Source: Lophius americanus
Taxonomy: Eukaryota; Chordata; Actinopteri; Lophiiformes; Lophiidae
Assembly: GCA_037951165.1 (NCBI GenBank)
Contig: JBBDHG010000112.1
Coordinates: forward strand, 868,501 to 932,500
Length of the DNA: 64,000 nucleotides
Direction of reading: 5' to 3'
Under the pieces are notes generated by a model. It was not told where the DNA came from. It saw only the letters and a list, made by a program, of their open reading frames with translations, and did not search any database. This document shows, piece after piece, positions 36,664 to 47,331 of this stretch. The translations under genes were made by a program, and so were the position numbers. How positions within the stretch are numbered: position 1 is the stretch's first letter; each line of letters begins with the position of its first letter.

Positions 36664-38029
36664 CAGAGGTGGAGGAGGTATTCACATCCTATCCTTCACA
36701 AAAAGTACTCATACCACTCTGCCAAAATACTCCACTAAAGGTTATAGTCCCTAAGTAAAGATATTCCTGTTATCAGCCAAATATACTAAGAGGTAAATAA
36801 ATATCAGAGGTCCTTAAATCCTATTAAATTTACTAAAAGGATGTCAAAAAAAGCTTATCTCTAATTCAGCTTCTTTTATCCAATTCATTGATACACACTT
36901 TATTGTTCCATTCTTCATGTATCCACACTTAATTGATCTAGTCTTTATTGATCCATATTTTTTGATCCATACATTGTGGATCCATACTTTGTTGATCCAT
37001 ACTCTTTGGATATGGATTACTAAAGTAAAAGTACTCATTGTGATTAAAATGGTCCCTCTTTTTTTTTAAACTTCACTCGTTGTTTGATGCCTTTTTTGTT
37101 GATCCATACATAATGACCCTTAATTTATCCAAACTCTAAATATTCATACTTTATGGTTCCATACTTGACTGATCCATAATTTACGGATCCTTACTTTATT
37201 CATCCATACTTTGTTTATTCATACTTTGTGGATCTATACTTTGTGGATCTATACTTTATGGATCCATACTTTGTTGATTCATGCTCCTATATATGGATGA
37301 TTAAGGGCAGAGCACCCGTGGTGAGAAAAATGCTTCCTCGTGGTTCTACCGATTTATTGGATGTTTAAAAAAAAAAATCTATATCACTGCTTTATAAATT
37401 GGCATTAGAACAGCATCAAATCTCTGTCCTGTGGGAAGCACATGTCTTTTAAAAGTCAGCTTTTCTTAATATCAGTTCTCTGAAATCTTCCTGATAATTC
37501 AAGGAGTAATTTTAGTACAAGTTTGGTCTTCCTAGTAAGATTTGTTTTTTATAGTTATATTGTAAGATGTGGTAGAAAATTTTCAATTCATAAAGAAACA
37601 CTTATCCTTTCATTTATCTCAAATATTCCGAATCAACACTTTTGGAGATGCTTTATTTTCACTGGATGGGAAGGGTATGAAATTTGTTATCTGGAAAGTA
37701 ACTATAGCTATGAGACAAATGTAATGGAGTCGACTGCAAAATTTTCCCTTCTGAGATGTTGATAGTGTAGAAGTCTAAAGTAGTATCATATAGAATCAAT
37801 CAAGTGAAGCATAAGTACCTTTAATCTGTGCTTGAGTAAAGCACTTGAGTAAATGCACTTAAATTACTGTTAACCCCTGCTCATTAGACACACTAGTTGC
37901 ATCACTATTTTCAGCAATAATACTAAATGTAATTGCATATATTTGAAAGCAGTACATCATTTGTTACACATGTTTGGGATAGTTCGTTCTGTTAATATTT
38001 ATAGGGTACAGGAAGTTTCCCCACCTCTG
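36664..38029. mobile_element. Candidate fish 'TACTTAAGTA'-type repeat element split by a minisatellite
   Basis: Its ends, CAGAGGTGGAGGAGG and CCCACCTCTG, are inverted. The inner flanks (ATTCACATCC, AAAGTACTCATACCACTCTG, and near the far end CTTGAGTAAATGCACTTAA) resemble a widespread fish repeat built on 'actcaagtaaaagtac'. No target-site duplication was found, so two separate fragments are also possible. Confidence 0.45.
36885..37290 (+). repeat. Degenerate ~15-bp tandem array (GGATCYATACTTTGT)
   Basis: Units run in direct repeat, clearest at 37228-37275 where GGATCTATACTTTGT recurs every 15 bases. The array lies inside a larger repeat bounded by CAGAGGTGG (36664) and CCACCTCTG (38021). Confidence 0.75.
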
Positions 38030-38539
38030 TGGTATCAATTGACCATCTTGCTGACTTGATTGTATAGTTTTGAGGTTAAACACTAAAACATTTAATCACA
38101 CCAACAGATACGCCTCTGATAATACATCAGTATTTTTAAGCACTCGTCATTTAGTCTTATAATATAGATATAGAAATATTTAAGTCAGTGCAACTGATTG
38201 TGAAGTACACGTGACACCTGCGGTGATGAAATGAGCCGGAGCGCCTCTAGTGGACTAATGTGCAAACACGTTAATTCTAACTTCCCATGCAAAATCATAT
38301 ATTTTTTTCAGTCACCTTAAATGATTGGTTATTACTTTAGCAACAAATACAGACTACCACATCATGTCCTTTAATAAATTTCATAGGCATTTTGGAAATT
38401 ATAATAATAGAGTTGATCCAAACTCAAATGAAGCTTGGCAAATATTGTATTCACCTATAATTTATGGATTTATTCGTGAAGGTATAGTATTTTCCGGGTG
38501 GAAAAAAATATAATCGAACGTAATACTTTTAATTATAGT

Positions 38540-38660
38540 ACATTAACTCCACATTTGTACCTTTAACGCCTTTCGGTCTGGACTCATCCTCCCACAATTC
38601 TTTGCCATCCGCAGGAAGATGACGTATGTTTGAGACGTGTCAGGAAGTTATTTGGTCAAC
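38540..38660 (+). promoter_or_regulatory. Likely cope promoter and 5' leader
   Basis: The 120 bases before the cope ATG contain CCTTTCGGTCTGG, CACAATTCTTTGCCATCCGC and a CRE/ATF-like ATGACGTATG. No TATA box is visible. The start context is TCAACATGG with A at -3 and G at +4. Confidence 0.45.
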
Positions 38661-38762
38661 ATGGCGACTCAACAGGGAGATGTTGATGAACTGTTCGATG
38701 TTAAAAATGCCTATTATATTGGGAGCTATCAACAATGTATTAACGAAGCTCAGAAGGTGAAG
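38661..38762 (+). CDS. cope: cope exon 1
   Basis: Thirty-four codons from MATQQGDVDELFDVKNAYYI to NEAQKVK; phase 0; donor GTACGT. Confidence 0.97.
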
Positions 38763-40860
38763 GTACGTATCTATTTTTTCTGTTGTATACTTGTAAATAA
38801 ACTTTTTATTTACGATTCTGCCTAACCACAGTTAATGGCGTTTATGAGCAACAAGGCTAACTAAGCATGCTAACGAAAGATTGTTGCTGTAAATTAATCT
38901 TCGTTAACTTTCATCTGTTTCCTCCTTTAAAGCCTTCATCACCAGAGAAAGATACTGAACGGGACATATTTTTGTATAGAGCATACATTGCGCAGGTAAA
39001 CCACCATGTCTTAGATAGTCAGACCCTGAGGTAGTGTCTAAGCTGGCAGTATAGTCATTGCTTTTACAGTTAGTTGACATATTTGCTTTTACTGACCTAT
39101 TATGTTTGGGGCTATTGCAGAGGAAGTATGCTGTTGTCCTGGATGACATTAAGGAAAACTCACCACCAGAACTTCAGGCCGTTAGGATGTTTGCCGAGTA
39201 TCTGTCCAATGAAAACAAAAGGTAATTGCTTGCATTTGACATTAATGTCAGAATAGAAAGAAAGACAGTATACATGGCTCAAACAGTAGACTCTTTCTTT
39301 GTTGATAAACTGTGTAGACGGTTACTCAGAAGTTCACTAATCGCATAAAGCAGATGAGCTTTTCATGAAATTTCAATTATGGACGAAATGGATTATGTGC
39401 ACTCACAATTGACACAGTTTTTAGATTGCTGTTAGAGAACAGACCTATTGAAGCATCAAATTTATTATGGAAGCCTTAAATGTCAACGTATTTTCCACAC
39501 GATACTGATGTAAAGCAGTGTGTACGATGTTTCTTTCGAGTTATACAGTTGTCGTTTTGGAGTTAGAAGAGGTCAAGAAGAAACTGATTCAAGTAATGTC
39601 ACAATGTCATGGAAAAGATGTTTGATCATTACAAAAACAGATATTGTTGGCCCTAGCTTTGATCAATACCTTTTTTTTTTAGTTTGTTCAAGGTTTGTTT
39701 TGAATTCTAATATCAATATCTGAGATTTTGTATTTTTTCCCAATGCATCTTATACCGATAAGCCATGACTTTATAACCACTGACAGGTAGAGTCACATTA
39801 ACTGTAGCTATTTTGTTAAAATCAAATCTTTCATTGATGGGACTTTATAGGCAGCAAATGTACCTTTTTAACACTTGAAGTTGATATATTGTAATCTGGA
39901 GAAATTGGCAAGGGTCTGAGCGGCTTTGAATAAGGCGATATTACACCGACCAGACAACTTGGTCAGAGCATCTTTAAAACAGCAGGTGTTGTTGGATGTT
40001 CTTTCCTGGTCAGCTTTCGAAATCGGCTGAATAAACGTTAACCCAAGCACATGTCAAACATAGTACAATGGATGAATGCAGGAGTCTTTAGTTGCTAGTC
40101 TGCAGTGATTACAAAAGATCAGAGTAGTCAAAGGAATGACAATTGTTGAATCAGAGACAGACTAATTGGAATCCAAGGTTTATTGATGCTTTTCAGGAGG
40201 AAAAGTTACCCATGCTGCCCGACTCCACAGAACAGCTGAAGCACAACTTACTGAAAGTTAATGCTGGTCCTAATAAAAAAAAAAGTCGGAAGACACAGTG
40301 CATTGCAGAGCTAGTTTGGCAGAAAAAAAGCACTATCAAAATATTACGCAAGTGATTTCAATGCTATGGCTGATCAGTATATATCCCTAATCACTTCTTA
40401 ATGTCTTTAAATGCAGAAATAAGCCAAATTTCTCCTTCCATTTTGCTTAAATTTAAAATTGTTCTGTTTATACTGCAGGGATGCCATTGTTTCTGATCTA
40501 GACAAGAAGATGGCGAAGAGTGTGGATGCTGGCAACACCACCTTCCTGCTCATGGCTTCCTCCATCTACTACCATGAGATGAACACGGATGCTGCTCTCA
40601 GGACTCTACACCAAGGAGACAGCCTTGAATGGTAAGGGAATAAAGACTTAACACCTTCAGTAACACAGTAACATTCTGGTCCCAATCCGAACTGAAGATT
40701 TCAAGTGATTATATACCAGCAAAGAATATTAAATCTCTCTAAAAGCCTCACTGTTTTTTTTTTCCAGCATGGCCATGAGCATTCAGGTGTTGCTCTGTCT
40801 TGATCGTGTTGACCTGGCAAGGTAATGCAGAATTCATAAGATAAAATCTAATACATTTTA

Positions 40861-40905
<45 letters not shown>

Positions 40906-43900
40906 CAGTGGTGCCTCCGAGTATTTGATTTACGAGCAAAGATTCTTCAAACAGAGGTACCACTGTATATATAAATATATATATATATATTAATTAATGT
41001 ATTAATATATTAATATGTCCCTTTTAAATGGAACCATGTTCCTCTCATAACCATGATTTAATATTCTTCTCATTGACAGGAAAGAGTTGAAAAAGATGCA
41101 GGAGCAGGATGAGGATGCTACTCTAACCCAGCTGGCCACAGCCTGGGTTAATATCGCTGTGGTGAGGAGACCAAAATTAAATTAAATTTGTGTAATATCA
41201 GAAAGGTAAAAACAGTTATTGATTTATAAATAATCATTCATTAATTCATTAATGATTAAACTATCATTAATAAAAACCCTCCCTAAACAATGGAGAGTAA
41301 AATTAACTAAATTAATTTCATATTCATCATATTGTCAACATCCGAGTTGTTTTGTGTGATGGTGAGGTCTGCATGGGTTCCCTCAGAGTGCTCTGGCTTC
41401 CTCCCACAGTTGTAAGAGAAGTTGAATAATTGCACTGGTATCTCTTTAGGTTATCCATACACCCCTCCCCAAACCCCCATGTGAATGCAATGGATAAATA
41501 GCAGTAGGAAATGGATGAGTGGAATTTGTATTATGATTTACTGAAGTTGCAGTCACCTTGGAAATAATTAGCAGTCAGGGTAGCACAGGTATGCAGCAGT
41601 TTGTTGGTGCTGTATGCAACTAACCCTAACCAAAGCAAAAGTCTAAGGAGGGCATTGCGTCATTTGGATGCGCATATTGCACACTATGTGTCTTCCAACT
41701 CATGTAGTGGGTTATGCACTTACCATTGGTCTATCATCATCGTTGTTGCTAATCACATTTCATTGCATTCTGGTTGTTGTTTCAGGGCGGCGAGAAACTG
41801 CAGGATGCTTATTACATTTTCCAGGAGATGTCAGACAAGTACACATCTACACTGCTGCTCCTCAACGGGCAGGCAGCCTGCCACATGGCTCAGAACAAGT
41901 GGGAGGAGGCTGAAGGAGTGCTACAAGAGGCACTTGACAAGGTTAGATGACAATAGTTTGTACACTCCTGTTTATTTTATTTTCATTACACATTACACAA
42001 CATGTTTAACACAGTTTGGTGTACACACATGCAAAGTTTACTCTTCATAAAGGTCTCCATGGCTTGATTCAGAGTTTGTCGTTAGATTCACTACCCTTTA
42101 AACAATGGAGTGTTGACAAAGGTGCGATGATTTAACTTCATTATAAAATTCATTTTAGAGTAAGCTAAGACTTATTTGTCAGGTGATGAAGCACAGATTG
42201 ATCGAACTAATTGGGACTCCCCCTCAGTTAGATTTTGTACCATTAGATTACAACTTTACTTCTATTTTCTTTCATTAACTATTGTATTGCTATGTTAACA
42301 TTTGTCCGAAATCATGCTTCAATTAAAGAAGGTGCGAATAATCACAGGTGTTTGTGACACCAAACAATCTTCAGTGAAAGACAACCATTTTAAACGTAAA
42401 TTTAAATATTTACGCTTAAAATGGTGTCTAAATTGGTGTTCTACTACTTGATTATTGAGTAATCGGGTGGTAAGCACAAACGTCACGTATCAGAAATAAG
42501 GCCAGACGTTTCCTTAGAGTACTTCCCTCAACATTATATGCGATTTGGCACTCCTGAACTGCTGTAATTGTTACAGCAGATGGCACCAAATACTCTCTTT
42601 TTTTGTGGTCTTGAATTATTATACTTGATCAATAACTAGACGGATATATTCTAGCTAGTAATGTGAGTAAAGTAAGATTTTTTTTTGTCGTGTTTTTTTT
42701 ATTTTTGCCGACAACCCAAAACATATGTGTCTGTCTCGCATTTGTGAATATTGCCAATGTGATCTTGACATTTCATCTGCTGTACCTGTGACAAATGATA
42801 TCATTGAACTATTCCTCTAAATTACATGCAGCGTGATCTCTAAACTTGGATATTTCTGTTGATTTCATCTTTACTCAGTGAGAATGACCCTCTCTCTCTG
42901 TCCACATTTCTCTTTTTCCCTTCTGTTTTCAGGACAGCAGTCACCCTGAGACGCTGATCAACCTCATCGTGCTGACCCAGCACCTGGGCAAAGCTCCTGA
43001 GGTGAGACTTTGAACCCAAAGTTCTTAAAGAACTCAATGCCATCAGTCAAGTAGTTTACTCACCGAAAACCCGTCCTCAGTCAAAGAGGACTTGGAAACT
43101 TTTTCCAATAACATTCTGCTCTTAGAGTTCAAGATGCTTCTCTCAGCAGTTTTTGTTCATGTTTACTTTGATAAAACCAAACAAAGGAGTTAATTAAGTC
43201 AATTGCTTGATTGTGTTTGACTTTTTATGAGGCGTGTCTTCCAAGGATTTCTATTTAGTGATATCTAGTTCAGTGTATGATTTACTCACCGTGGAACTCT
43301 GTGTTCATAAGATAAGGAACTCAATTATCTGTCTCAGGTTGGATGCACAAGATTGTAATCGTGATACAATGCTGACCATTGACTCAATCCATGAACATAA
43401 AGTTTCAAGGTGTGATTAGCAATGATAAGAACATCTCACTCAAGGTTACCTGGAACTGCATAAATTGTCCAACAAGGCTTATGCTTCTTTGTGGTCGTCA
43501 AAAGCAACATCTGAATTGTCTGTTTTTCTGGCCTTTTGGCTTCTGATCAATGTTCAGATATTGTTGTCTTAATCAGCTGCCACCCTGTTCTTTGAAGGGG
43601 ATCTGGTTTGTTTTCTCATTCTCTGGCTTTCAGTGCTCCTCAATACTCTAGTCTCAAAATATCCTAGGAATAAACATGTATTTGAACAATGGTATACAGA
43701 GATCAGCCCATTGTGTAGAATTGGAATGCACTGGAAAAAATACAAAGTTCAAATATAATATATAAATGAAGTAAAGATGTAACAGGACAGTCTAGGTATA
43801 TCTGTTTCAGTGATTTTAGCTTGGCCTATATTGACATAAACTAAAAGACTGAAACTTTTATTTTAATCCAGAAGACTCACCCTGCTCAAACTAGATAGAC

Positions 43901-44670
43901 GAGCACAGACAATGACACGACTATGCAGAAGTCAAAGACAAAAAAAACACAAGAAAAAGTTATTTTCATATTGTTTGCTCATGATAAACATTCATAAGCT
44001 TTGCATATTTAAAGTCCATTTAAAGCAGATTTTCAGGACAATTTTTTTTTAAATTTAGGAAATAGAATTCAGGACATTTGAAACCGTGCATTCTTATATT
44101 TTCATCTGTTATTTGATTATTTTGAGTTTGTAACTTTGTTATGAACTGTTTCCATCCGTCCACAGGTAACCAACCGTTATCTCTCTCAGCTGAAAGATGC
44201 ACACAGAGTCCATCCATTCCTCAAAGACTATTTAGCCAAGGTAATTTGATGTTTGACTGTACTATTGTTTTTTTTACTTTTCCCGAGGATACCTCTGACC
44301 TGAAGGGCCGTTTACATTCAACAGACTGAATAGTTGACAAAATCTCCATAAACTTCACACTGCTGTAAATCAATGGTTTGCTAGGTTATTTTTGATAGTT
44401 GGGCAGCAGATTTCCTTGGTGAGCAGTAAACTCTGAACTTCTATGTTACCACACATTTTGTTGTAATTATTCAAGACTTCAGATGTAAATAAACGTTTGA
44501 CAACTAGGTCATTATAGGTTATAGTATTTTGAAACAAACCATGCTCGGATCTGCTTTTGCTTAGGTGTTTTCCTTCTGATATTTAATGGTTTCTTCTTCC
44601 CCTTGTTTCCCTGAAGGAGAATGAGTTTGACCGACTTGTGATGCAGTATTCTCCCACCGCTACAGCATAA
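38661..44670 (+). CDS. cope: Coatomer subunit epsilon
   Basis: Ten coding exons: 38661-38762, 38933-38995, 39121-39221, 40479-40631, 40768-40821, 41080-41161, 41786-41941, 42933-43001, 44166-44240 and 44617-44670. All borders are GT-AG and the joined frame gives 302 residues (human 308). Matching stretches include DVDELFDVKNAYYIGSYQQC, FLYRAYIAQRKYAVVLDDI, NTTFLLMAASIY-type NTTFLLMASSIY, LHQGDSLEC, DEDATLTQLATAW, EKLQDAYYIFQEM and EVTNRYLSQLKDAH. Epsilon-COP is a TPR-like alpha-solenoid that binds alpha-COP in the B-subcomplex of the COPI coat, acting in Golgi-to-ER and intra-Golgi transport. The N-terminus lacks the Pro/Gly-rich start of the human protein. cers1 follows on the same strand 1.36 kb downstream, the same neighbour pair as in human. 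Confidence 0.98.
38933..38995 (+). CDS. cope: cope exon 2
   Basis: Twenty-one codons, PSSPEKDTERDIFLYRAYIA then Q; acceptor TTTAAAG, donor GTAAAC. Confidence 0.96.
39121..39221 (+). CDS. cope: cope exon 3
   Basis: Encodes RKYAVVLDDIKENSPPELQA and VRMFAEYLSNENK plus a split Arg codon; donor GTAATT. The following 1.26-kb intron shows nothing recognisable. Confidence 0.96.
40479..40631 (+). CDS. cope: cope exon 4
   Basis: Encodes DAIVSDLDKKMAKSVDAGNT to LHQGDSLE plus a split Cys codon; donor GTAAGG. Confidence 0.96.
40768..40821 (+). CDS. cope: cope exon 5
   Basis: Encodes MAMSIQVLLCLDRVDLA plus a split Arg codon; acceptor TTTTTCCAG, donor GTAATG. Confidence 0.96.
40867..40902 (+). repeat. 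(TA)n microsatellite in cope intron 5
   Basis: About 16 TA units directly beside the small inverted-repeat element at 40906-40965; a further TA run follows it. Confidence 0.9.
40906..40965. mobile_element. 60-bp miniature inverted-repeat element
   Basis: The ends CAGTGGTGCCTC (40906-40917) and GAGGTACCACTG (40954-40965) are inverted, with 11 of 12 bases matching. The terminal CAGTGG..CTC resembles fish Tc1/mariner-type ends, and the surrounding TA repeats would offer TA target sites. The core is only 36 bases, so it is an internally deleted relic. Confidence 0.6.
41080..41161 (+). CDS. cope: cope exon 6
   Basis: Encodes KELKKMQEQDEDATLTQLAT and AWVNIAV; acceptor TTGACAG, donor GTGAGG. The intron behind it carries a dispersed-repeat fragment (41365-41515). 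Confidence 0.96.
41365..41515 (+). repeat. Dispersed fish repeat fragment in cope intron 6
   Basis: Contains TCTGCATGGGTTCCCTCAGA, then GCTCTGGCTTCCTCCCACAG, and ends near AGCAGTAGGAAATGGATGAG. It is the same repeat family as at 16838 and 53750. Confidence 0.65.
41786..41941 (+). CDS. cope: cope exon 7
   Basis: Fifty-two codons from GGEKLQDAYYIFQEMSDK through LLLLNGQAACHMAQNKWEEA to LQEALDK; donor GTTAGA. Confidence 0.97.
42933..43001 (+). CDS. cope: cope exon 8
   Basis: Twenty-three codons, DSSHPETLINLIVLTQHLG then KAPE; acceptor TTTTCAG, donor GTGAGA. Confidence 0.97.
44166..44240 (+). CDS. cope: cope exon 9
   Basis: Twenty-five codons, VTNRYLSQLKDAHRVHPFLK then DYLAK; acceptor TCCACAG, donor GTAATT. 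The preceding 1.16-kb intron shows nothing recognisable. Confidence 0.97.
44617..44670 (+). CDS. cope: cope exon 10
   Basis: Encodes ENEFDRLVMQYSPTATA and TAA at 44668-44670. Confidence 0.97.
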   Translation, partial: ENEFDRLVMQYSPTATA

Positions 44671-44693
44671 GACACACCTCAACTATGGACTTC

Positions 44694-44888
44694 AATAAAT
44701 GCCGCAATATGTCAATGGTCTCTCTAACTTGCATCCCTGTATTTGTTCTGAGTTTTACTTTAACTATTTAAACCAGACCAGAAGTTGTAATTCTTCATGA
44801 CTGGCTTGATTGAAATAAATTAGCTTTTTTTTTTGATGAAAATCAATGCATCTGTTTTAAGTGAACATTCCTTTGTAATGATAATAAA
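44694..44888 (+). terminator. cope polyadenylation signals
   Basis: Three AATAAA hexamers follow the stop, at 44694-44699, 44814-44819 and 44883-44888. The last is followed by a GT-rich stretch (TATGTTGTGCTTCTGAGTG) and looks strongest. Confidence 0.7.
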
Positions 44889-44989
44889 TGTTCCACCTTT
44901 ATGTTGTGCTTCTGAGTGTTTTTTTTAAATGAAGCATCCAAACGATGAATTCCATATGTTCATACTGTAAAGAGTTGTATGTCAGATGT

Positions 44990-46025
44990 GCGTCGTTTTT
45001 GAGGCGTTGGACTGCACTGTCTCTTTAAATCATTCCATTAACCCTCAGCGCTTAAGCAGAGGGTTCAAGAAGAAGATAGCGATCCTCATGACGTCACGCA
45101 CCCTCAGGTTTTTTTTCTCTTTGTCGCACGCTGTCCATTTTTTACTTACCATTTGATGCCCATTAAAAGAAAAGCGCGGTTCGTCATTAGGCAGGTCTAA
45201 GTACGTTGATTTCGCGGAGCAGCAGCAGCAGCAGCACCGTAGAGGGGAAGACGGACAGACTACAGCCTCTGACCAAAATAATATTTATCCTCTTCGCTGG
45301 AATAACTTGGGGTCTCGTGAGATCTATCTCCCAGTGGGGGATCTGCTGTTCTAACGGCACACAGACCTTACATAAGGCGTAACGGACTGGGATGAGACCA
45401 TACGTTACAGCATAGCGGCACAATAATCGCATGTGCTGCCTGGGCTTGGCGCTGGAAAGGAGACAGAAACGTCACACATACATCCGAGTCAGTGTACGTA
45501 TACGTGCTACATCACGTATTAGCTCAATTTATTAATGTTGGCTGTAAACTGCTGCCGATGCTGCTCCGTTCACTATTGTGTTCGCAGGATTTAATTTAGC
45601 AAGGCGGCTAACGAGGAGCGGCAGCTGATGATCCGGTGTACGCAGCGGAATGATGAGCAGAGGAGACCTCCAACGGGCAGGCAGGCGCTAACGGTTCACA
45701 CTAACGATCAAAACCCTGCTAAATGATTGTCAAACACTGCCACATAACCGATGAGTGTGATCAGAACTGCTAGGGCCTTCGGTCATCAGTAGAACTGTTC
45801 TGAAGGCACTGGAGGATGGCTCCAGGTCTTAATTAGGAAAACAAAGAATTAGGCTGCTGAGGAGTAAGCTGGTTGGATAAGCTCGTTTTAGCGTTTTTAG
45901 GTGAGCTAGCAAGCTGGTTGACAGATTAGTCACACAGTCTGTACTGTAGTGCTCCCAGCACACCCACTGACCCCCAATCGGGGAGTTTTTCGTTCGGTTT
46001 TTTGTTGGCCCAGCTAGGCGCCACG
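44990..46025 (+). promoter_or_regulatory. CpG-rich cers1 promoter and long 5' leader
   Basis: CpG frequency rises sharply from about 44990 to the cers1 ATG. A perfect palindromic CRE, TGACGTCA, is at 45089-45096, and an (AGC)6 run is at 45218-45235. No TATA box is visible. If transcription starts near the CRE, the leader would be some 0.8 kb with several upstream ATGs (for example near 45626, 45649 and 45749), suggesting translational control. The transcription start is not known. Confidence 0.5.
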
Positions 46026-46265
46026 ATGAGCGGTCACACTGGGCCGGTGGGAGTTGAGCCCATGCCGGGATACTTGGATCTCCTCACCAAAGCTTCCACC
46101 GTCATGCTGGACGCGTGGAGAGAGTGTAGCACGTGCGGTCTGGAGCTCTCCAAACGGACTCTACTGGATAACGCATCCATTAGTTCAACCGAGGTCGCCC
46201 TGTTCTTCTTCTGCGCCTTTCTGTGGACGCAGGTCAGACGTGGACTGACAGAAAGTGTCTTTAAG
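46026..46265 (+). CDS. cers1: Ceramide synthase 1, first coding exon
   Basis: Eighty codons from MSGHTGPVGVEPMPGYLDLL to LTESVFK, phase 0, donor GTGGGT at 46266. EPMPGYLDLL aligns with human CERS1 EPMPSYAQLV, and ECSTCGLELSKRTL with the Cys-containing DCGWGLARRGL. A hydrophobic stretch EVALFFFCAFLW (about residues 57-68) is the first membrane helix. CERS1 N-acylates sphinganine, preferring C18 acyl-CoA, in the ER membrane, and is strong in neurons. The catalytic TLC domain is in later exons outside the window. Position directly behind cope on the same strand matches the human COPE-CERS1 order. The start has A at -3; an upstream in-frame ATG is absent. Confidence 0.92.
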
Positions 46266-47282
46266 GTGGGTGACACACAATCCCAACACACACTTATCCC
46301 CCAACTCACCAGGGTTCGGTAATTTACATCATTAGCCCTCACTTGTGTGGCCCCAGAGGCCCCTGACTCCCAGGAGTCCGCCCCGAGGCCAGAGGCTGGG
46401 CGGTGACAGTTGAGAGAATATATCACATAAGTTCACATATATTATCCAGCAACCTATATTGACCAGGTGTCTTGGTAGATATTTTTATTTGGGCCATAGT
46501 CCAGCCTCACATACAGTCAGACATGGGTGTTTAATTGCCCTATTATCTAATAATGCAGGTAATAGTTATATAATGTGTAATAAGTTGTTAATTCTGTACA
46601 ATAGCTGGACACATTAAAGTTTCTTTATGACCAATTTACTCTCTTCTGGTAACTGATGCACACATTTTGGAGACAAAACCAACTCACAAATTAACCAAAT
46701 GGAACCTATAAAAAATTCTCCTTAAAACAAAAATGATGGGTCCCCGGTAATTTGAATGTAAGGACAAATGCACTAAGGAAAATAAAAATACACTAAGTAC
46801 CATATGTCGAATTTGTTTTTGAAATGCAGATTTCTCTTTATTTGCCACTTCACATGTCAAAAATTCTAACTTGCCTATCGGGGTTTGCGACAAGAAAATG
46901 CAAAGCTATTTTCCCATCTTGTTTTATTTGTTCACTTTGTTATCAGAAGAGGTTAAATATAGTACAGCACATGTTATGAAAGTAATAGAATTGTAAAATG
47001 AATTGAAACCTACTTTTAGTAACCAGAAAAAAACAAGCTTAAAATTAACACTAAGGACATTTGTGAACTGAAAATCAAAGATAACTTTGCACAAGCAACT
47101 TGAATTTATATTGCAATAGTTTGCGGCAACAGTGTGCCTTTGGTTTCTTAGGGGTTCTGAAACAAAATAAGAATGATCCATTCTCTGTCTGTGATTTATT
47201 TTTTGTACTTCCTGCACACTGAGTTCCGTCTGAGTACTACTTTTTCATTTGATCTATTTTTATTTTTCAATAAAATTTTGAA

Positions 47283-47331
47283 GCCTTTAGATTTCCTCTG
47301 GTGCTTATGGCACCAAAATAAATCTAAAGGC
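47283..47331 (+). repeat. Nested perfect stem-loop in cers1 intron 1
   Basis: The outer stem GCCTTTAGATTT/AAATCTAAAGGC (47283-47294, 47320-47331) has 12 perfect pairs. Inside it is a second stem TGGTGC/GCACCA (47299-47304, 47310-47315) with a five-base loop; a symmetric 4x4 internal loop separates the two. Confidence 0.75.

Larger units (their letters stand above)
24916..38660. other. Divergent gap between tnfaip8l1 and cope
   Basis: A 13.7-kb gap between two genes that point away from each other. Apart from the SINE, the two Tc1-like remains, the CCATACTTT arrays and the candidate promoter at 36091-36500, the sequence is AT-rich with no convincing coding frame. The stretches 24916-28400 and 31260-35500 show nothing I can name. 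Confidence 0.5.
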
